In this document: positions 1 to 8,105 of the stretch, piece after piece
Position numbering within the stretch: the stretch's first letter is position 1
Layout: every line of letters begins with the position of its first letter
Source of the DNA: Pseudomonas brassicacearum subsp. brassicacearum
Lineage (GTDB): Bacteria; Pseudomonadota; Gammaproteobacteria; Pseudomonadales; Pseudomonadaceae
Direction of reading: 5' to 3'
Assembly: GCF_008801605.1 (NCBI RefSeq)
Contig: NZ_VZPJ01000014.1
Coordinates: 89,998-153,997, forward strand
DNA: 64,000 bases
Notes under the pieces: model-generated
What the model saw: only the letters and a program-made list of their open reading frames with translations
Databases searched by the model: none
What the model was told of the DNA's origin: nothing
Position numbers and translations under genes: made by a program

Positions 1-207
1 GGTTGGCGCGTTGACCAAGCGGCTGTCCTGTCCATGCAGGCGCCAGGCTTGGCTGTACTTGATGGTGTTGTCCCAGCGCAGTTTCCAGTCGGAGTCACCC
101 AGGTCCATTTGCATGGCCTGGACCCTTTCGACCATCACACCGGTGCTGCACAACGCCAGGAACAGGGCGCAATGCTTGAAACCAAAGCAATCTTTGAGGT
201 TATCCAT
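1..207 (-). CDS. DUF1302 family protein, N-terminal fragment
   Basis: The reading frame starts at an ATG at 207 preceded by a GAGAAG ribosome site and runs off the left window edge, so only about 69 residues are present. It begins with a hydrophobic stretch that looks like a signal peptide, followed by a DLGDSDWKLRWDNTIKY-like segment typical of the start of mature DUF1302 proteins. Family members are predicted outer-membrane or envelope proteins, often found beside alcohol and aldehyde oxidation or aromatic catabolism genes, and of uncertain function. It is transcribed in the same direction as calA and the aldehyde dehydrogenase and is probably the third gene of that operon. An A-rich stretch (AACAATAA, 220-234 reverse strand) lies just upstream of the ribosome site, as for other catabolic genes here. 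Confidence 0.7.
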   Translation of the reverse strand, partial: MDNLKDCFGFKHCALFLALCSTGVMVERVQAMQMDLGDSDWKLRWDNTIKYSQAWRLHGQDSRLVNAPT

Positions 208-296
208 GGACGCTTCTCATTATTGTTATTTTTTGGCATGGCTTTGCAGCCAACACGCTCGGGTAGCGGCTTGCACCGCGTTGTACGGATGCGCAT

Positions 297-1064
297 TCAG
301 ATGTAGGTGGAGGCCAATCCACCATCGACCGGCAGGTTGACGCCGTTGATCCAGCGCGACTCATCGGCACACAGGAAAGCGATCACCGCCGCCACCTCAT
401 CGGCGTAAGCGGGACGTTTCATGCGATGGGCATCGGCCTGGGTCCGGGCCTCGCCGAGCATGCTCACGAAGTCGTCGAGGATGGGCGTGAACACCGGGCC
501 CGGTGCAACACTGTTCATGCGCACCGAATGCTCAAGAAACCAGGGTTGGGCCTGCAGGTAGGTCCAGACGATCAAGGCTTCCTTGAAGTACTGGTAGCAG
601 GTCTGGTCCGGCACCCGGTGATCGGCCAGCCAGGCTTGCGCGGCGGTAAAATCTTCGATGCGCGCCAGCGCCTTGTGCTGTTCCAGGCGCAACGGCCATT
701 CGGCGCCGAGGATCGAGGCGATATTGACGATGCTGCCGCCAGCGTTGATGCGCGGCAGCAGCGCACGGCTCAAGTGGCGCAACCCAAGGTAGTTGACCTG
801 CGCCAGCAGTTGCGGGTTGGCAGTGCCCGGCACCCCGGCGATGTTGCACAGGCTGTCGAGCCGTGCGGGCAGCTGCGGCAGCAGCCGTTCGATGTTTTCG
901 GCGCTACTCAAATCGCCCTGCACAAAACCGTCCAGGGTCATGTGCGGCGCCTTGAGGTCGACGCCAATCACTTGGGCGCCATGAGTGCGCAGCAGGCTTG
1001 CCGTGGCAGCACCAATGCCTGACGAGACACCGGTGACCAGCACAATCTTGTTGTCGAGTTTCAT
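297..1064 (-). CDS. calA: Coniferyl-alcohol dehydrogenase, SDR family
   Basis: This 255-residue short-chain dehydrogenase probably oxidises coniferyl or a related aryl alcohol to the aldehyde with NAD+. The Rossmann motif TGVSSGIG is at residues 11-18, an Asp at 36 after the second strand favours NAD+ over NADP+, the catalytic Ser is near 117, and Tyr157/Lys161 form the YxxxK motif. Segments such as CNIAGVPGTA, YQYFKEALIVW, RMNSVAPGPVFTPIL and the C-terminal RWINGVNLPVDGGLAST match what I recall of CalA from Pseudomonas sp. HR199. An AGAGGA ribosome site precedes the ATG. It lies 69 bp downstream of the aldehyde dehydrogenase, with a strong stem-loop between them. The true substrate could be another benzylic or allylic alcohol. 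Confidence 0.8.
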   Translation of the reverse strand: MKLDNKIVLVTGVSSGIGAATASLLRTHGAQVIGVDLKAPHMTLDGFVQGDLSSAENIERLLPQLPARLDSLCNIAGVPGTANPQLLAQVNYLGLRHLSRALLPRINAGGSIVNIASILGAEWPLRLEQHKALARIEDFTAAQAWLADHRVPDQTCYQYFKEALIVWTYLQAQPWFLEHSVRMNSVAPGPVFTPILDDFVSMLGEARTQADAHRMKRPAYADEVAAVIAFLCADESRWINGVNLPVDGGLASTYI

Positions 1065-1095
1065 GTTGAGTCCTCTTATTATTTTTGTGTACTCG

Positions 1096-1121
1096 CAGGG
1101 CCCTCAGCTCATCGGGCCCTG
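1096..1121 (-). other. Intercistronic stem-loop between aldehyde dehydrogenase and calA
   Basis: A perfect 8-bp stem (CAGGGCCC / GGGCCCTG) with a 10-nt loop lies in the 69-bp gap between the two genes. No T-run follows on the minus strand, so it is unlikely to be a full intrinsic terminator. It may stabilise the upstream message or attenuate calA expression. Confidence 0.5.
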
Positions 1122-1133
1122 TAAACCTGCCTG

Positions 1134-2606
1134 TCAGAAGGGGTAGACCGGCGCCTGGTCCTTGACCGTCACCCACTGCCATTGCGTGTATTCGTCCCAG
1201 TCCGCCGGGCCGCCGACGCTGCCGCCATTGCCCGAGGCGCCGCGCCCGCCGAACGGGTTGATGCACTCATCGGCGACGGTCTGGTCATTGATGTGCAACA
1301 TGCCGCACTGCAACCGCTCACCGATGGCCATGGCCCGGCCTACCGACGGAGAAATGATCGCCGCCGCCAAACCGTACTCGGTGCGGTTGGCCAACTCGAC
1401 GGCTTCATCATCGGTGGCGAAGCTGACCACCGTTGCCACGGGCCCGAAGACCTCCTCGTCGAAGGCCCGCATGCCCGGTTTCACGCCGCTGAGCACGGTG
1501 GCCTGGTAAAACAGTCGATCGTGCTCGCCGCCTGCCTCCAGCCGGGCGCCGGCACGCACGGAGTCGCTGACGATGTCGTGCACCCGTTTCAGTTGGCGCT
1601 GATTGATCAGCGGCCCCAACGCGGCTTCGCCCTGGGCGGCGTTACCGACGGTCAAGGCCCGGGCCTTTTCCACCAGTTTGCGGGTCAGTTCTTCGGCGAT
1701 GGATTCATGGGCGAGGATCAACCCGGTGGCCATGCAAATCTGCCCTTGATGCAGCCAGGCGCCCCAGGCCGCGTTGCGAGCGGCGAGGTCGAGATCGGCG
1801 TCTTCAAGAATGATCAGCGGGTTCTTGCCACCCAACTCCAGCGCAACCTTCTTCAGGTTGCGCCCGGCCACTTCAGCGACCTTGCGACCGGCGCCGGTGG
1901 AACCGGTAAAGGCGATCATGCGCACGTTAGGGTCGCGGCACAGCGCCTCACCGGCATCCGCCGCACCGGGCAACACTTGCAGCAAGCCCTTGGGCAGCCC
2001 CGCTACCTCGAACAACCGGGCGATAAGGAAACCGCCGCTCACCGGGGTCTGCGGATCCGGCTTGAGCACCACCGCATTGCCCGCCGCCAGGGCTGGCGCA
2101 ACGGAGCGCATGGACAACACCAGGGGAAAGTTGAAGGGCGAAATCACCCCGACCACGCCATGGGGCTGGCGTCGCGCATAGGACAGGCGCCCCGCCTCGC
2201 TGGGCAGGACCACCCCATGGGCCTGGGACAGCAGGCCGGCGGCCTGATGCAACAGCACGATGGCTTCGCGTACTTCGTGTTGGCCCTTAAACAGCGCGGC
2301 GCCGGTCTCCCGAGCCACGTACAGCGCCAGTTCTTCGAAGGACTGCTCGGCCACGTCGGCGGCCTTGCGGAAGATCGCCGCGCGTTGCCGCGGGCCCAGC
2401 GCCGCCCACCCCGGCTGCGCCAGGGCTGCGTCGCGACTGGCCTTGGCGATGTCGGCGGAGTCGGCCGTGGCACAGCGCATCAACCGCTCACCGGTGGCCG
2501 GTTCAATGATCCATTGCAGCAGACCCGACGCAGGCACCCAGTCACCGTTGAAGACACATTCCGACTCGATCACCTGGGACAACAGGTGGCTTTTGGATGC
2601 AGACAT
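1134..2606 (-). CDS. Aldehyde dehydrogenase, benzaldehyde/vanillin dehydrogenase-like
   Basis: This 490-residue NAD(P)+-dependent aldehyde dehydrogenase is expected to oxidise the aromatic aldehyde made by the neighbouring alcohol dehydrogenase to its acid. Family motifs are intact: SPFNFP with Asn159, the cofactor motif FTGSTGAGRKV from about 233, ELGGKNP with the general base Glu257, and the nucleophile Cys291 in HQGQICMATG. The length suits the XylC / vanillin dehydrogenase branch, and the pairing with calA suggests an aryl aldehyde substrate, but this cannot be settled from sequence. The start at 2606 follows a GGGAG ribosome site, upstream of which lies an ACAACAACAAA stretch resembling a Crc/Hfq site. 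It is the first gene of a leftward operon with calA and the DUF1302 gene. Confidence 0.85.
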   Translation of the reverse strand: MSASKSHLLSQVIESECVFNGDWVPASGLLQWIIEPATGERLMRCATADSADIAKASRDAALAQPGWAALGPRQRAAIFRKAADVAEQSFEELALYVARETGAALFKGQHEVREAIVLLHQAAGLLSQAHGVVLPSEAGRLSYARRQPHGVVGVISPFNFPLVLSMRSVAPALAAGNAVVLKPDPQTPVSGGFLIARLFEVAGLPKGLLQVLPGAADAGEALCRDPNVRMIAFTGSTGAGRKVAEVAGRNLKKVALELGGKNPLIILEDADLDLAARNAAWGAWLHQGQICMATGLILAHESIAEELTRKLVEKARALTVGNAAQGEAALGPLINQRQLKRVHDIVSDSVRAGARLEAGGEHDRLFYQATVLSGVKPGMRAFDEEVFGPVATVVSFATDDEAVELANRTEYGLAAAIISPSVGRAMAIGERLQCGMLHINDQTVADECINPFGGRGASGNGGSVGGPADWDEYTQWQWVTVKDQAPVYPF

Positions 2607-2663
2607 TTAACACTCCCGGCTCTTTGTTGTTGTCATCGTTTGCCGCACCTGGAAGGTATCGAC

Positions 2664-2678
2664 GCAAACGCCGTGCTA
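2664..2678 (-). promoter_or_regulatory. Candidate sigma-54 (-24/-12) promoter
   Basis: The reverse strand reads TAGCACGGCGTTTGC, which matches the sigma-54 consensus TGGCACG-N4-TTGC except at one position. It would start transcription about 45 nt before the aldehyde dehydrogenase ATG. The divergent gene encodes an NtrC-family activator, which makes such a promoter expected here. Confidence 0.5.
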
Positions 2679-2890
2679 GTGCTTGAGCAAGCGCTGTGCC
2701 GGTTTTGCCCGCAGACCTTGATAAACCTGGCGCAGGGCTCTGGATCAATGGTCTGCATCGAGTGCAGGACTGATGACGCACCTGCCGACGTGGCCGTTGG
2801 CCAGCTGCCGCTTGTTCATTTGATAAAGTTATGCTTAATAACTATCTCGCCAGATGATCATTTCGATCACCCGCCATCAGGGGCATAACA

Positions 2891-4666
2891 ATGAATAATC
2901 CCCACTGCCAGTTGCCGGATCACCGGATCGCCACCGAGCACTTCCGTCCACGGGGTGACAGCAACGAGCTGACCGACAGCAGTTCGCCTACGACGGCAGA
3001 ACTCACCGCGTGTCTGTTTTTCTCCCCCGACGATGGCCGTATCTGGCTCAACGACCAGCGCATGTTGCTGCTGCACAGTTCATCCTTCGGGGCGTTGCGC
3101 CGGGAAATCATCGAACGCCAGGGGCTGGAACAGGCCCGTGGCATGCTCACCCGCACCGGCTATTCCTCCGGCGCCCGGGACGCCCGGCTGATTCGCGAAC
3201 GCTGGCCCCACGCCGATGCCGCGGCGGTGTTTCGTGCAGGCACGCATCTGCACACCCTTGAAGGCATGACCAAGGTCGAGCCGCTGCATTTCAAGTTCGA
3301 CGCCGATTCGGGGTTCTATGAAGGGGAATTTCTCTGGCATCACTCCTGTGAGGCCGACGAGCATGTCGCCGCCTATGGCACCGGGCAGGATCCGGTGTGC
3401 TGGACCGAACTGGGCTACGCCATCGGTTTCGTCAGCGGGCTGTTCGGGCAACTGGTGATCTTCCGCGAAGTGGAATGCCGAGGCATGGGGCACGAACGCT
3501 GCCGAGTCGTCGGCAAGACCGCCGAGCAATGGGGCGATGTCGAGCAGGACCTCAATTACCTCAACGCCTCACCGCCAGCGGTCGTCGCGCGCACCGACAG
3601 CCAGTCCGACAGTGTTGCCGGCACCGCCCCGCTGCCGGACAGCGAACAGCCGCTGATCGGTGCCAGCGCCGCCTTCAACGCCGCGACCCAAGCCTTGCAA
3701 CGGGTGGCCTTGACCCCCGCCACCGTGCTGGTCAGCGGCGAATCCGGCGTCGGCAAGGAGATGTTCGCCCGCCAGCTGCACCAACTTAGTCGCCGACGCG
3801 ATGGTCCGTTCATCGCCCTCAACTGCGCGGCCATCCCCGACAACCTGATCGAGGCCGAACTGTTTGGCGTCGAACGCGGTGCCTATACCGGGGCCACTCA
3901 TTCACGCCCCGGTCGTTTCGAGCGAGCCCATGGCGGCACGTTGTTTCTGGATGAGATCACCTGCCTGAGCCTGGCCGGGCAAAGCAAGTTGCTACGCGCC
4001 TTGCAGGAGCGGGAGATCGAACGGATCGGTGGTGGCCACGGCATCAAGGTCGATGTGCGGGTCGTGGCGGCCACCAACATCGACCTGCGCAAGGCCGTGG
4101 CGGAAGGCGCGTTCCGTGAAGACCTGTTCTACCGGCTCAACGTCTACCCCATCGCCCTGCCTCCCTTGCGCGAGCGTCGCGATGACATCCCGTTGCTGAT
4201 CAATGCTTTCCTCAAGCGCTTTTGCCAGGAGTACGGCCGCACCCCGATGGGCCTGACCATGCGTGCCTTGAAGGTGCTGTTGCGCTATGACTTCCCGGGC
4301 AACGTGCGGGAATTGCAGAACCTCATCGAGCGCGGCCTGATCGCCAGCGAAGAAGGCCAGGCGATTGACCTGGTCCATCTGTTTCGCAATGAACAACTGC
4401 CGGTGGATGCGTATTCCGTGGACCTGCACGGTGGTCTCTCGCCGATGGGCCTGGCCGCCAACGACACCGCGGAAAAACCGGCCCTGCTCCAGTCCCTCAG
4501 CCAACTGGACTCGGACTTCTCCATTGACGGCCTGGAATCACGGCTGATCAACGAAGCCCTGCAACTGAGCAGCGGCAACCTGGCAGCGGCCGCACGCTCA
4601 TTGGGACTGAGCCGGGCACAGTTCGCCTATCGGTTGAAGAAGCATCAACGAGGAGTCCCGGACTAA
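2891..4666 (+). CDS. XylR/DmpR-type sigma-54-dependent transcriptional activator
   Basis: This 591-residue enhancer-binding protein has an aromatic-effector sensing half and a standard activator half. A XylR_N-like region spans about residues 40-130, followed by a V4R domain (about 130-210, with conserved Cys and Gly residues as in CRGMGHERC). The AAA+ domain carries Walker A GESGVGKE at 283-290, the sigma-54 contact loop as GAYTGA at 330-335, and Walker B LFLDEI at 351-356. A Fis-type helix-turn-helix closes the protein (about 545-590). It is divergent from the aldehyde dehydrogenase/calA operon, whose intergenic region carries a candidate -24/-12 promoter, so it most likely activates that operon in response to an aromatic alcohol, phenol or aldehyde. 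Confidence 0.85.
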   Translation: MNNPHCQLPDHRIATEHFRPRGDSNELTDSSSPTTAELTACLFFSPDDGRIWLNDQRMLLLHSSSFGALRREIIERQGLEQARGMLTRTGYSSGARDARLIRERWPHADAAAVFRAGTHLHTLEGMTKVEPLHFKFDADSGFYEGEFLWHHSCEADEHVAAYGTGQDPVCWTELGYAIGFVSGLFGQLVIFREVECRGMGHERCRVVGKTAEQWGDVEQDLNYLNASPPAVVARTDSQSDSVAGTAPLPDSEQPLIGASAAFNAATQALQRVALTPATVLVSGESGVGKEMFARQLHQLSRRRDGPFIALNCAAIPDNLIEAELFGVERGAYTGATHSRPGRFERAHGGTLFLDEITCLSLAGQSKLLRALQEREIERIGGGHGIKVDVRVVAATNIDLRKAVAEGAFREDLFYRLNVYPIALPPLRERRDDIPLLINAFLKRFCQEYGRTPMGLTMRALKVLLRYDFPGNVRELQNLIERGLIASEEGQAIDLVHLFRNEQLPVDAYSVDLHGGLSPMGLAANDTAEKPALLQSLSQLDSDFSIDGLESRLINEALQLSSGNLAAAARSLGLSRAQFAYRLKKHQRGVPD

Positions 4667-4696
4667 ACCCCGAACCTGGGATCACCATAATTCCCC

Positions 4697-4786
4697 TGTG
4701 GGAGCGAGCTTGCTCGCGATGGCGGTGGGTCAGCTGACATTGATGCTGGCTGGGCTGACGCCATCGCGAGCAAGCTCGCTCCCACA
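4697..4786. repeat. REP doublet (inverted pair)
   Basis: Two REP cores face each other: TGTGGGAGCGAGCTTGCTCG and its complement, separated by about 40 bp. The pair lies between two convergent genes, the usual position for such elements. Confidence 0.85.
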
Positions 4787-4817
4787 TTGGTTTCTGCGGA
4801 GCTGCAAGCTCTGCAAC

Positions 4818-5459
4818 TCAATCCGTCGTGCTCGCCGCCAGTACGGCAAGCGTTCGGCGCTTGGGGTTCCAGATGCTCAGGCACCAGACGCCCCACCACT
4901 CCAGGCCATCGTCGAAATAATCGCTCCAGGGGGCCCGTGCCGGATCGTACTCGTCGCTGGCCGTCCAGTTGAGGTTGAAGTTATCGACCCAGCTCAACAC
5001 CACCCCATCGGTACCGTCCTCGAGCCCAAGCAGGTCGAGCCATTCGCTGAACAGCGCTTGCAGGGTGTCGTCGCTGAAACGGGTGCCATAGGGCGGGTCG
5101 CAGAAGGCCGCGTACAAGGCATAAGTGTGCTGATCATCTTGGTCGATCCGCATGAGTCGAGCCCGTTCGTCCCGGTTCAGCGGCTTGGCGACGGCCTTGC
5201 TCAAATCCCAATCCATGGTGGGGGGCGCAGCCTCGGTATAGCGCGGGTCCAGAGTCAGTTGGCGATGACGCTCCAGCCATTGAGCCTTGAGGTGCTGGAA
5301 CAACAGGTCCACAGCCTGACGATGAAGCACCTCATCAGCGGCATCACTCGCCTCGGGCACAAGCACCAGGAAATCGAAGGCACAACCGGCCTTTTCCATC
5401 CGCTGGCGCAGGGATGCGCTGGCTTGCTGTTCCACGATGCGCAACATGACAGTCTCCAT
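4818..5459 (-). CDS. Conserved-looking hypothetical protein, coupled to the AraC gene
   Basis: This 213-residue acidic soluble protein is not one I recognise. It has no signal peptide or membrane segment. Its C-terminal half is rich in aromatic and acidic residues (WVDNFNLNW, DDGLEWWGVW). The ATG at 5459 shares one base with the TGA of the upstream AraC-type regulator, so the two are translationally coupled and may act together. An in-frame TTG one codon earlier is possible but less likely. The codon usage matches the neighbouring genes, which supports a real gene. Confidence 0.65.
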   Translation of the reverse strand: METVMLRIVEQQASASLRQRMEKAGCAFDFLVLVPEASDAADEVLHRQAVDLLFQHLKAQWLERHRQLTLDPRYTEAAPPTMDWDLSKAVAKPLNRDERARLMRIDQDDQHTYALYAAFCDPPYGTRFSDDTLQALFSEWLDLLGLEDGTDGVVLSWVDNFNLNWTASDEYDPARAPWSDYFDDGLEWWGVWCLSIWNPKRRTLAVLAASTTD

Positions 5460-6361
5460 CAAGCGAGGGGAAAAGCGCCCCGCCGGTACTCGCTGGGGGT
5501 CTGGTTCATCTCTATCCGAAAATGCCGGTTGAAGTTGGACAAGTTGTTGTAGCCCACTTCAAAACAGATATCGGTCACGGGCATTTCGCTCTGCAACAGC
5601 AAGCGACAGGCGCGCTGGACCCGCAGCTTGCGCATCAGGTCAATGAAGCCGTGCCCGGTGATGCGCTTGAAGAACCGTGAGAAGCCCGGCTCGCTCATGT
5701 CCAATTGACGAGCGATCACCGACAGGCGCAGGTCGCCAGTGAGTTCGGCTTGCAGGTATTCGAAGGCTCTATGGATGCGCTCGGAGCTGCGCGCATCGAG
5801 GGTCGGCGCGTAGCAAGGGCTCGCCAGGCTCAAGGCCTCGTCGCCAGGGGCTTGGTTGAGGGTGTGCAGCAGTTCCAGGAACAGCGCCAACCGCGCCAGT
5901 CCCTGGGCCGGGCCGATGGCTTCCAGCAGGTGCGCGGCCCGCCGCGCGGTGTTGCCGTCGAAGGTCAGGCCACGGCGGGCGCGTTCGAACAGGCCCTGCA
6001 GATCGCCCAGTTCGGGCAGGGTTCGGCGCAAGGTCAGCAGCGTGGCACCGTCGAATTGCAAGACCACGTCACGCCCAGGCAGGTGCTCGCCCGGCGCCAG
6101 ATCGCCCATCCAGTCGTGGGGCAAGTCCGGGCCAATCATCGCCACATGGCCTGGGCCAAACGGGCCGATGTAGTCGCCCGCCAGCAGTTTGCCGCTGCCC
6201 TGGCGGATCAGGTGGATTTCAAATTCAGGGTGATGGTTCCAACGCGCCATCGGGTACGGGTAGTCATGCTCGTACCAGCGAAAACTGTGTTCGGGCTCAG
6301 GCAGGATGACTTCCAGTTCGGCTGGTCGCTGCTCGAACAGCGGCGTTCGGTGATCAGGCAT
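5459..6361 (-). CDS. mtlR: AraC-family regulator, MtlR-like
   Basis: This 300-residue regulator has an N-terminal cupin-like sensing domain (WNHHPEFEIHLIRQGSG and following) and a C-terminal pair of AraC helix-turn-helix motifs (about residues 190-295, ending NFNRHFRIEMNQTPSEYRRG). Length, domain layout and its position divergent from a polyol-binding protein gene match MtlR, the activator of the mannitol/sorbitol/arabitol operon in P. fluorescens. An AGAGG ribosome site is preceded by ATAACGATAAAA, a Crc/Hfq-like stretch. The 16-bp inverted repeat between it and the binding-protein gene is its probable operator. The symbol is by family resemblance and context. Confidence 0.75.
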   Translation of the reverse strand: MPDHRTPLFEQRPAELEVILPEPEHSFRWYEHDYPYPMARWNHHPEFEIHLIRQGSGKLLAGDYIGPFGPGHVAMIGPDLPHDWMGDLAPGEHLPGRDVVLQFDGATLLTLRRTLPELGDLQGLFERARRGLTFDGNTARRAAHLLEAIGPAQGLARLALFLELLHTLNQAPGDEALSLASPCYAPTLDARSSERIHRAFEYLQAELTGDLRLSVIARQLDMSEPGFSRFFKRITGHGFIDLMRKLRVQRACRLLLQSEMPVTDICFEVGYNNLSNFNRHFRIEMNQTPSEYRRGAFPLA

Positions 6362-6439
6362 GTCGCGCCTCTTTTATCGTTATAGCGGGCACCTTACGCC
6401 GAGTGCGCAGCGGTTCGCCAGCCTCGGTCTGACCGCCCA

Positions 6440-6494
6440 CTGATACTTTTTTAACCCGGCCCTGTCGCGCTCAAGGGCGTTAAAAAAGTATCAG
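6440..6494. promoter_or_regulatory. Inverted-repeat operator, probable MtlR site
   Basis: Two perfect 16-bp arms, CTGATACTTTTTTAAC (6440-6455) and its complement (6479-6494), are separated by 23 bp in the divergent interval between the AraC regulator and the polyol-binding protein gene. The symmetry and location suit a regulator operator shared by both genes; the same sequence could form a hairpin. Confidence 0.6.
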
Positions 6495-6634
6495 CGCACG
6501 ATCCTCCCTGCGTTTGTCGGCCTCCACAGGCGCTGCTGTAATCGGCTTGCCATTGGCGACGAACCGCTCAGCCCGACGCCACGGCCCCCACAACAATAAT
6601 AATTCTGCGCCCAGGCGCAGCTCTGGAGAAGCTC

Positions 6635-7948
6635 ATGAAAACAGTGCCCAAGGTGCTTGTCATGTTCGCGGGATTGTCTTTTGCCCTCGCCGGACAGGCC
6701 GCCGAGACCCTCACCATCGCTACGGTGAACAACGCCGACATGATCCGCATGCAAAAACTCTCGAAAACCTTCGAGAGCGAGCACCCGGACATCACGTTGA
6801 ACTGGGTGGTACTCGAAGAGAATGTCCTGCGCCAGCGCCTGACCACTGACATCGCAACCCAGGGCGGGCAGTTCGACGTGCTGACCATCGGCACCTACGA
6901 AACCCCGCTGTGGGGGGCCAAGCACTGGCTCGAACCGATGACCAACCTGCCCGCAGAGTATGACCTGGAGGACATTTTTCCTGCCGTTCGCCAAGGCCTC
7001 TCGGTCAATGACACGCTTTACGCCCTGCCCTTTTACGGCGAAAGCACCGTCACCTATTACCGCACGGACCTGTTCAAACAGGCCGGCCTGAGCATGCCCG
7101 AGCAACCGACCTGGAGCCAGCTCGGTGAATTCGCTGCCAAGTTGCACCAACCTGACCAGGGCCAGTACGGCCTGTGTCTGCGGGGCAAGGCCGGTTGGGG
7201 CGAGAACATGGCGCTGCTCAGCACCCTGGCCAACACCTTCGGCGCCCGTTGGTTCGATGAACAATGGAAACCGCAGTTCGACAGCCCGCAATGGAAGGCC
7301 GCCGCGCAGTTCTACGTCGATACGCTGAAGAAGTACGGCCCGCCGGGCCTGACCAGCAACGGGTTCAACGAAACCCTGGCGCTGTTCAACAGCGGTAAAT
7401 GTGCGATCTGGGTCGATGCCAGCGTCGCGGGCTCCTTCATCACCGACACCAGCCAAAGCAAGGTCGCCGACCGTGTGGGTTTCGCTGCCGCCCCCATCGA
7501 AGTGACCCATAAAGGTGCTTCCTGGTTGTATGCCTGGTCACTGGCGATTCCCACCAGCTCCCGGCACAAGGACGCCGCCAAGGCGTTCGTGGCCTGGGCC
7601 ACGTCCAAGGACTACATCCAGTTGGTCGCCAGGCAGGACGGCATCAGCAATGTTCCGCCCGGCACGCGCATGTCCACCTACAGCGACGCCTACCTGAACG
7701 CCGCTCCGTTCGCCCGGATCACCTTGAAAATGATGCAGAACGCCGACCCGGCCCACCCCACCGCCGAACCGGTGCCGTACGTGGGCATCCAGTACGTGAC
7801 GATTCCAGAGTTCCAGGCCATCGGCACTTCCGTCGGCAAGCTGTTTACCGCCGCCCTCACCGGGCAGATCACGGTGGAACAGGCATTGGCCTCGGCGCAA
7901 TCGAGTACCGAGCGGGAGATGAAGCGGGCCGGGTATCCCAAGAAATAA
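6635..7948 (+). CDS. mtlE: Polyol ABC transporter periplasmic binding protein, MtlE/SmoE-like
   Basis: This 437-residue extracellular solute-binding protein (family 1) should capture mannitol, sorbitol or arabitol in the periplasm. A signal peptide ends at about residue 23 (LAGQA-AETL), and the mature start TLTIATVNNADMIRM is typical of polyol binders. The ATG follows GGAG, and AACAATAATAA lies farther upstream (6591-6602) as a candidate Crc/Hfq site. The gene is divergent from an MtlR-like regulator and followed by a sorbitol dehydrogenase gene, as in mtl/smo operons. The two permease genes and the ATPase gene normally placed between them are absent; only 157 bp with a REP doublet separates the two. 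Confidence 0.85.
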   Translation: MKTVPKVLVMFAGLSFALAGQAAETLTIATVNNADMIRMQKLSKTFESEHPDITLNWVVLEENVLRQRLTTDIATQGGQFDVLTIGTYETPLWGAKHWLEPMTNLPAEYDLEDIFPAVRQGLSVNDTLYALPFYGESTVTYYRTDLFKQAGLSMPEQPTWSQLGEFAAKLHQPDQGQYGLCLRGKAGWGENMALLSTLANTFGARWFDEQWKPQFDSPQWKAAAQFYVDTLKKYGPPGLTSNGFNETLALFNSGKCAIWVDASVAGSFITDTSQSKVADRVGFAAAPIEVTHKGASWLYAWSLAIPTSSRHKDAAKAFVAWATSKDYIQLVARQDGISNVPPGTRMSTYSDAYLNAAPFARITLKMMQNADPAHPTAEPVPYVGIQYVTIPEFQAIGTSVGKLFTAALTGQITVEQALASAQSSTEREMKRAGYPKK

Positions 7949-7987
7949 CGATTGGTACCCGCCCCGAGGCTAGAAGGTTTGCCCCGC

Positions 7988-8075
7988 TGTGGGAGCAAAG
8001 CTTGCTCGCGATACAGGCACCTCGATTTCTGAGAGACCGCATTTGCTTCATCGCGGGCAAGCCTTGCTCCCACAG
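7988..8075. repeat. REP doublet (inverted pair)
   Basis: Facing cores TGTGGGAGCAAAGCTTGCTC and GCAAGCCTTGCTCCCACAG lie between the polyol-binding protein gene and the sorbitol dehydrogenase gene, where permease and ATPase genes would be expected. Confidence 0.85.
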
Positions 8076-8105
8076 TTTTTTTTGTACTTCGAAAAGGACA
8101 ACCCC

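Noticed and set aside
2694..2710. GTGCCGGTTTTGC as a plus-strand sigma-54 promoter for the activator gene
   Set aside because: Spacing and the TGGCAC half do not fit the consensus; the reverse-strand site at 2664-2678 fits far better.
3878..3895. GAYTGA instead of GAFTGA in the sigma-54 activator
   Set aside because: Tyr at this place is common among functional activators, so it is no sign of lost sigma-54 contact.
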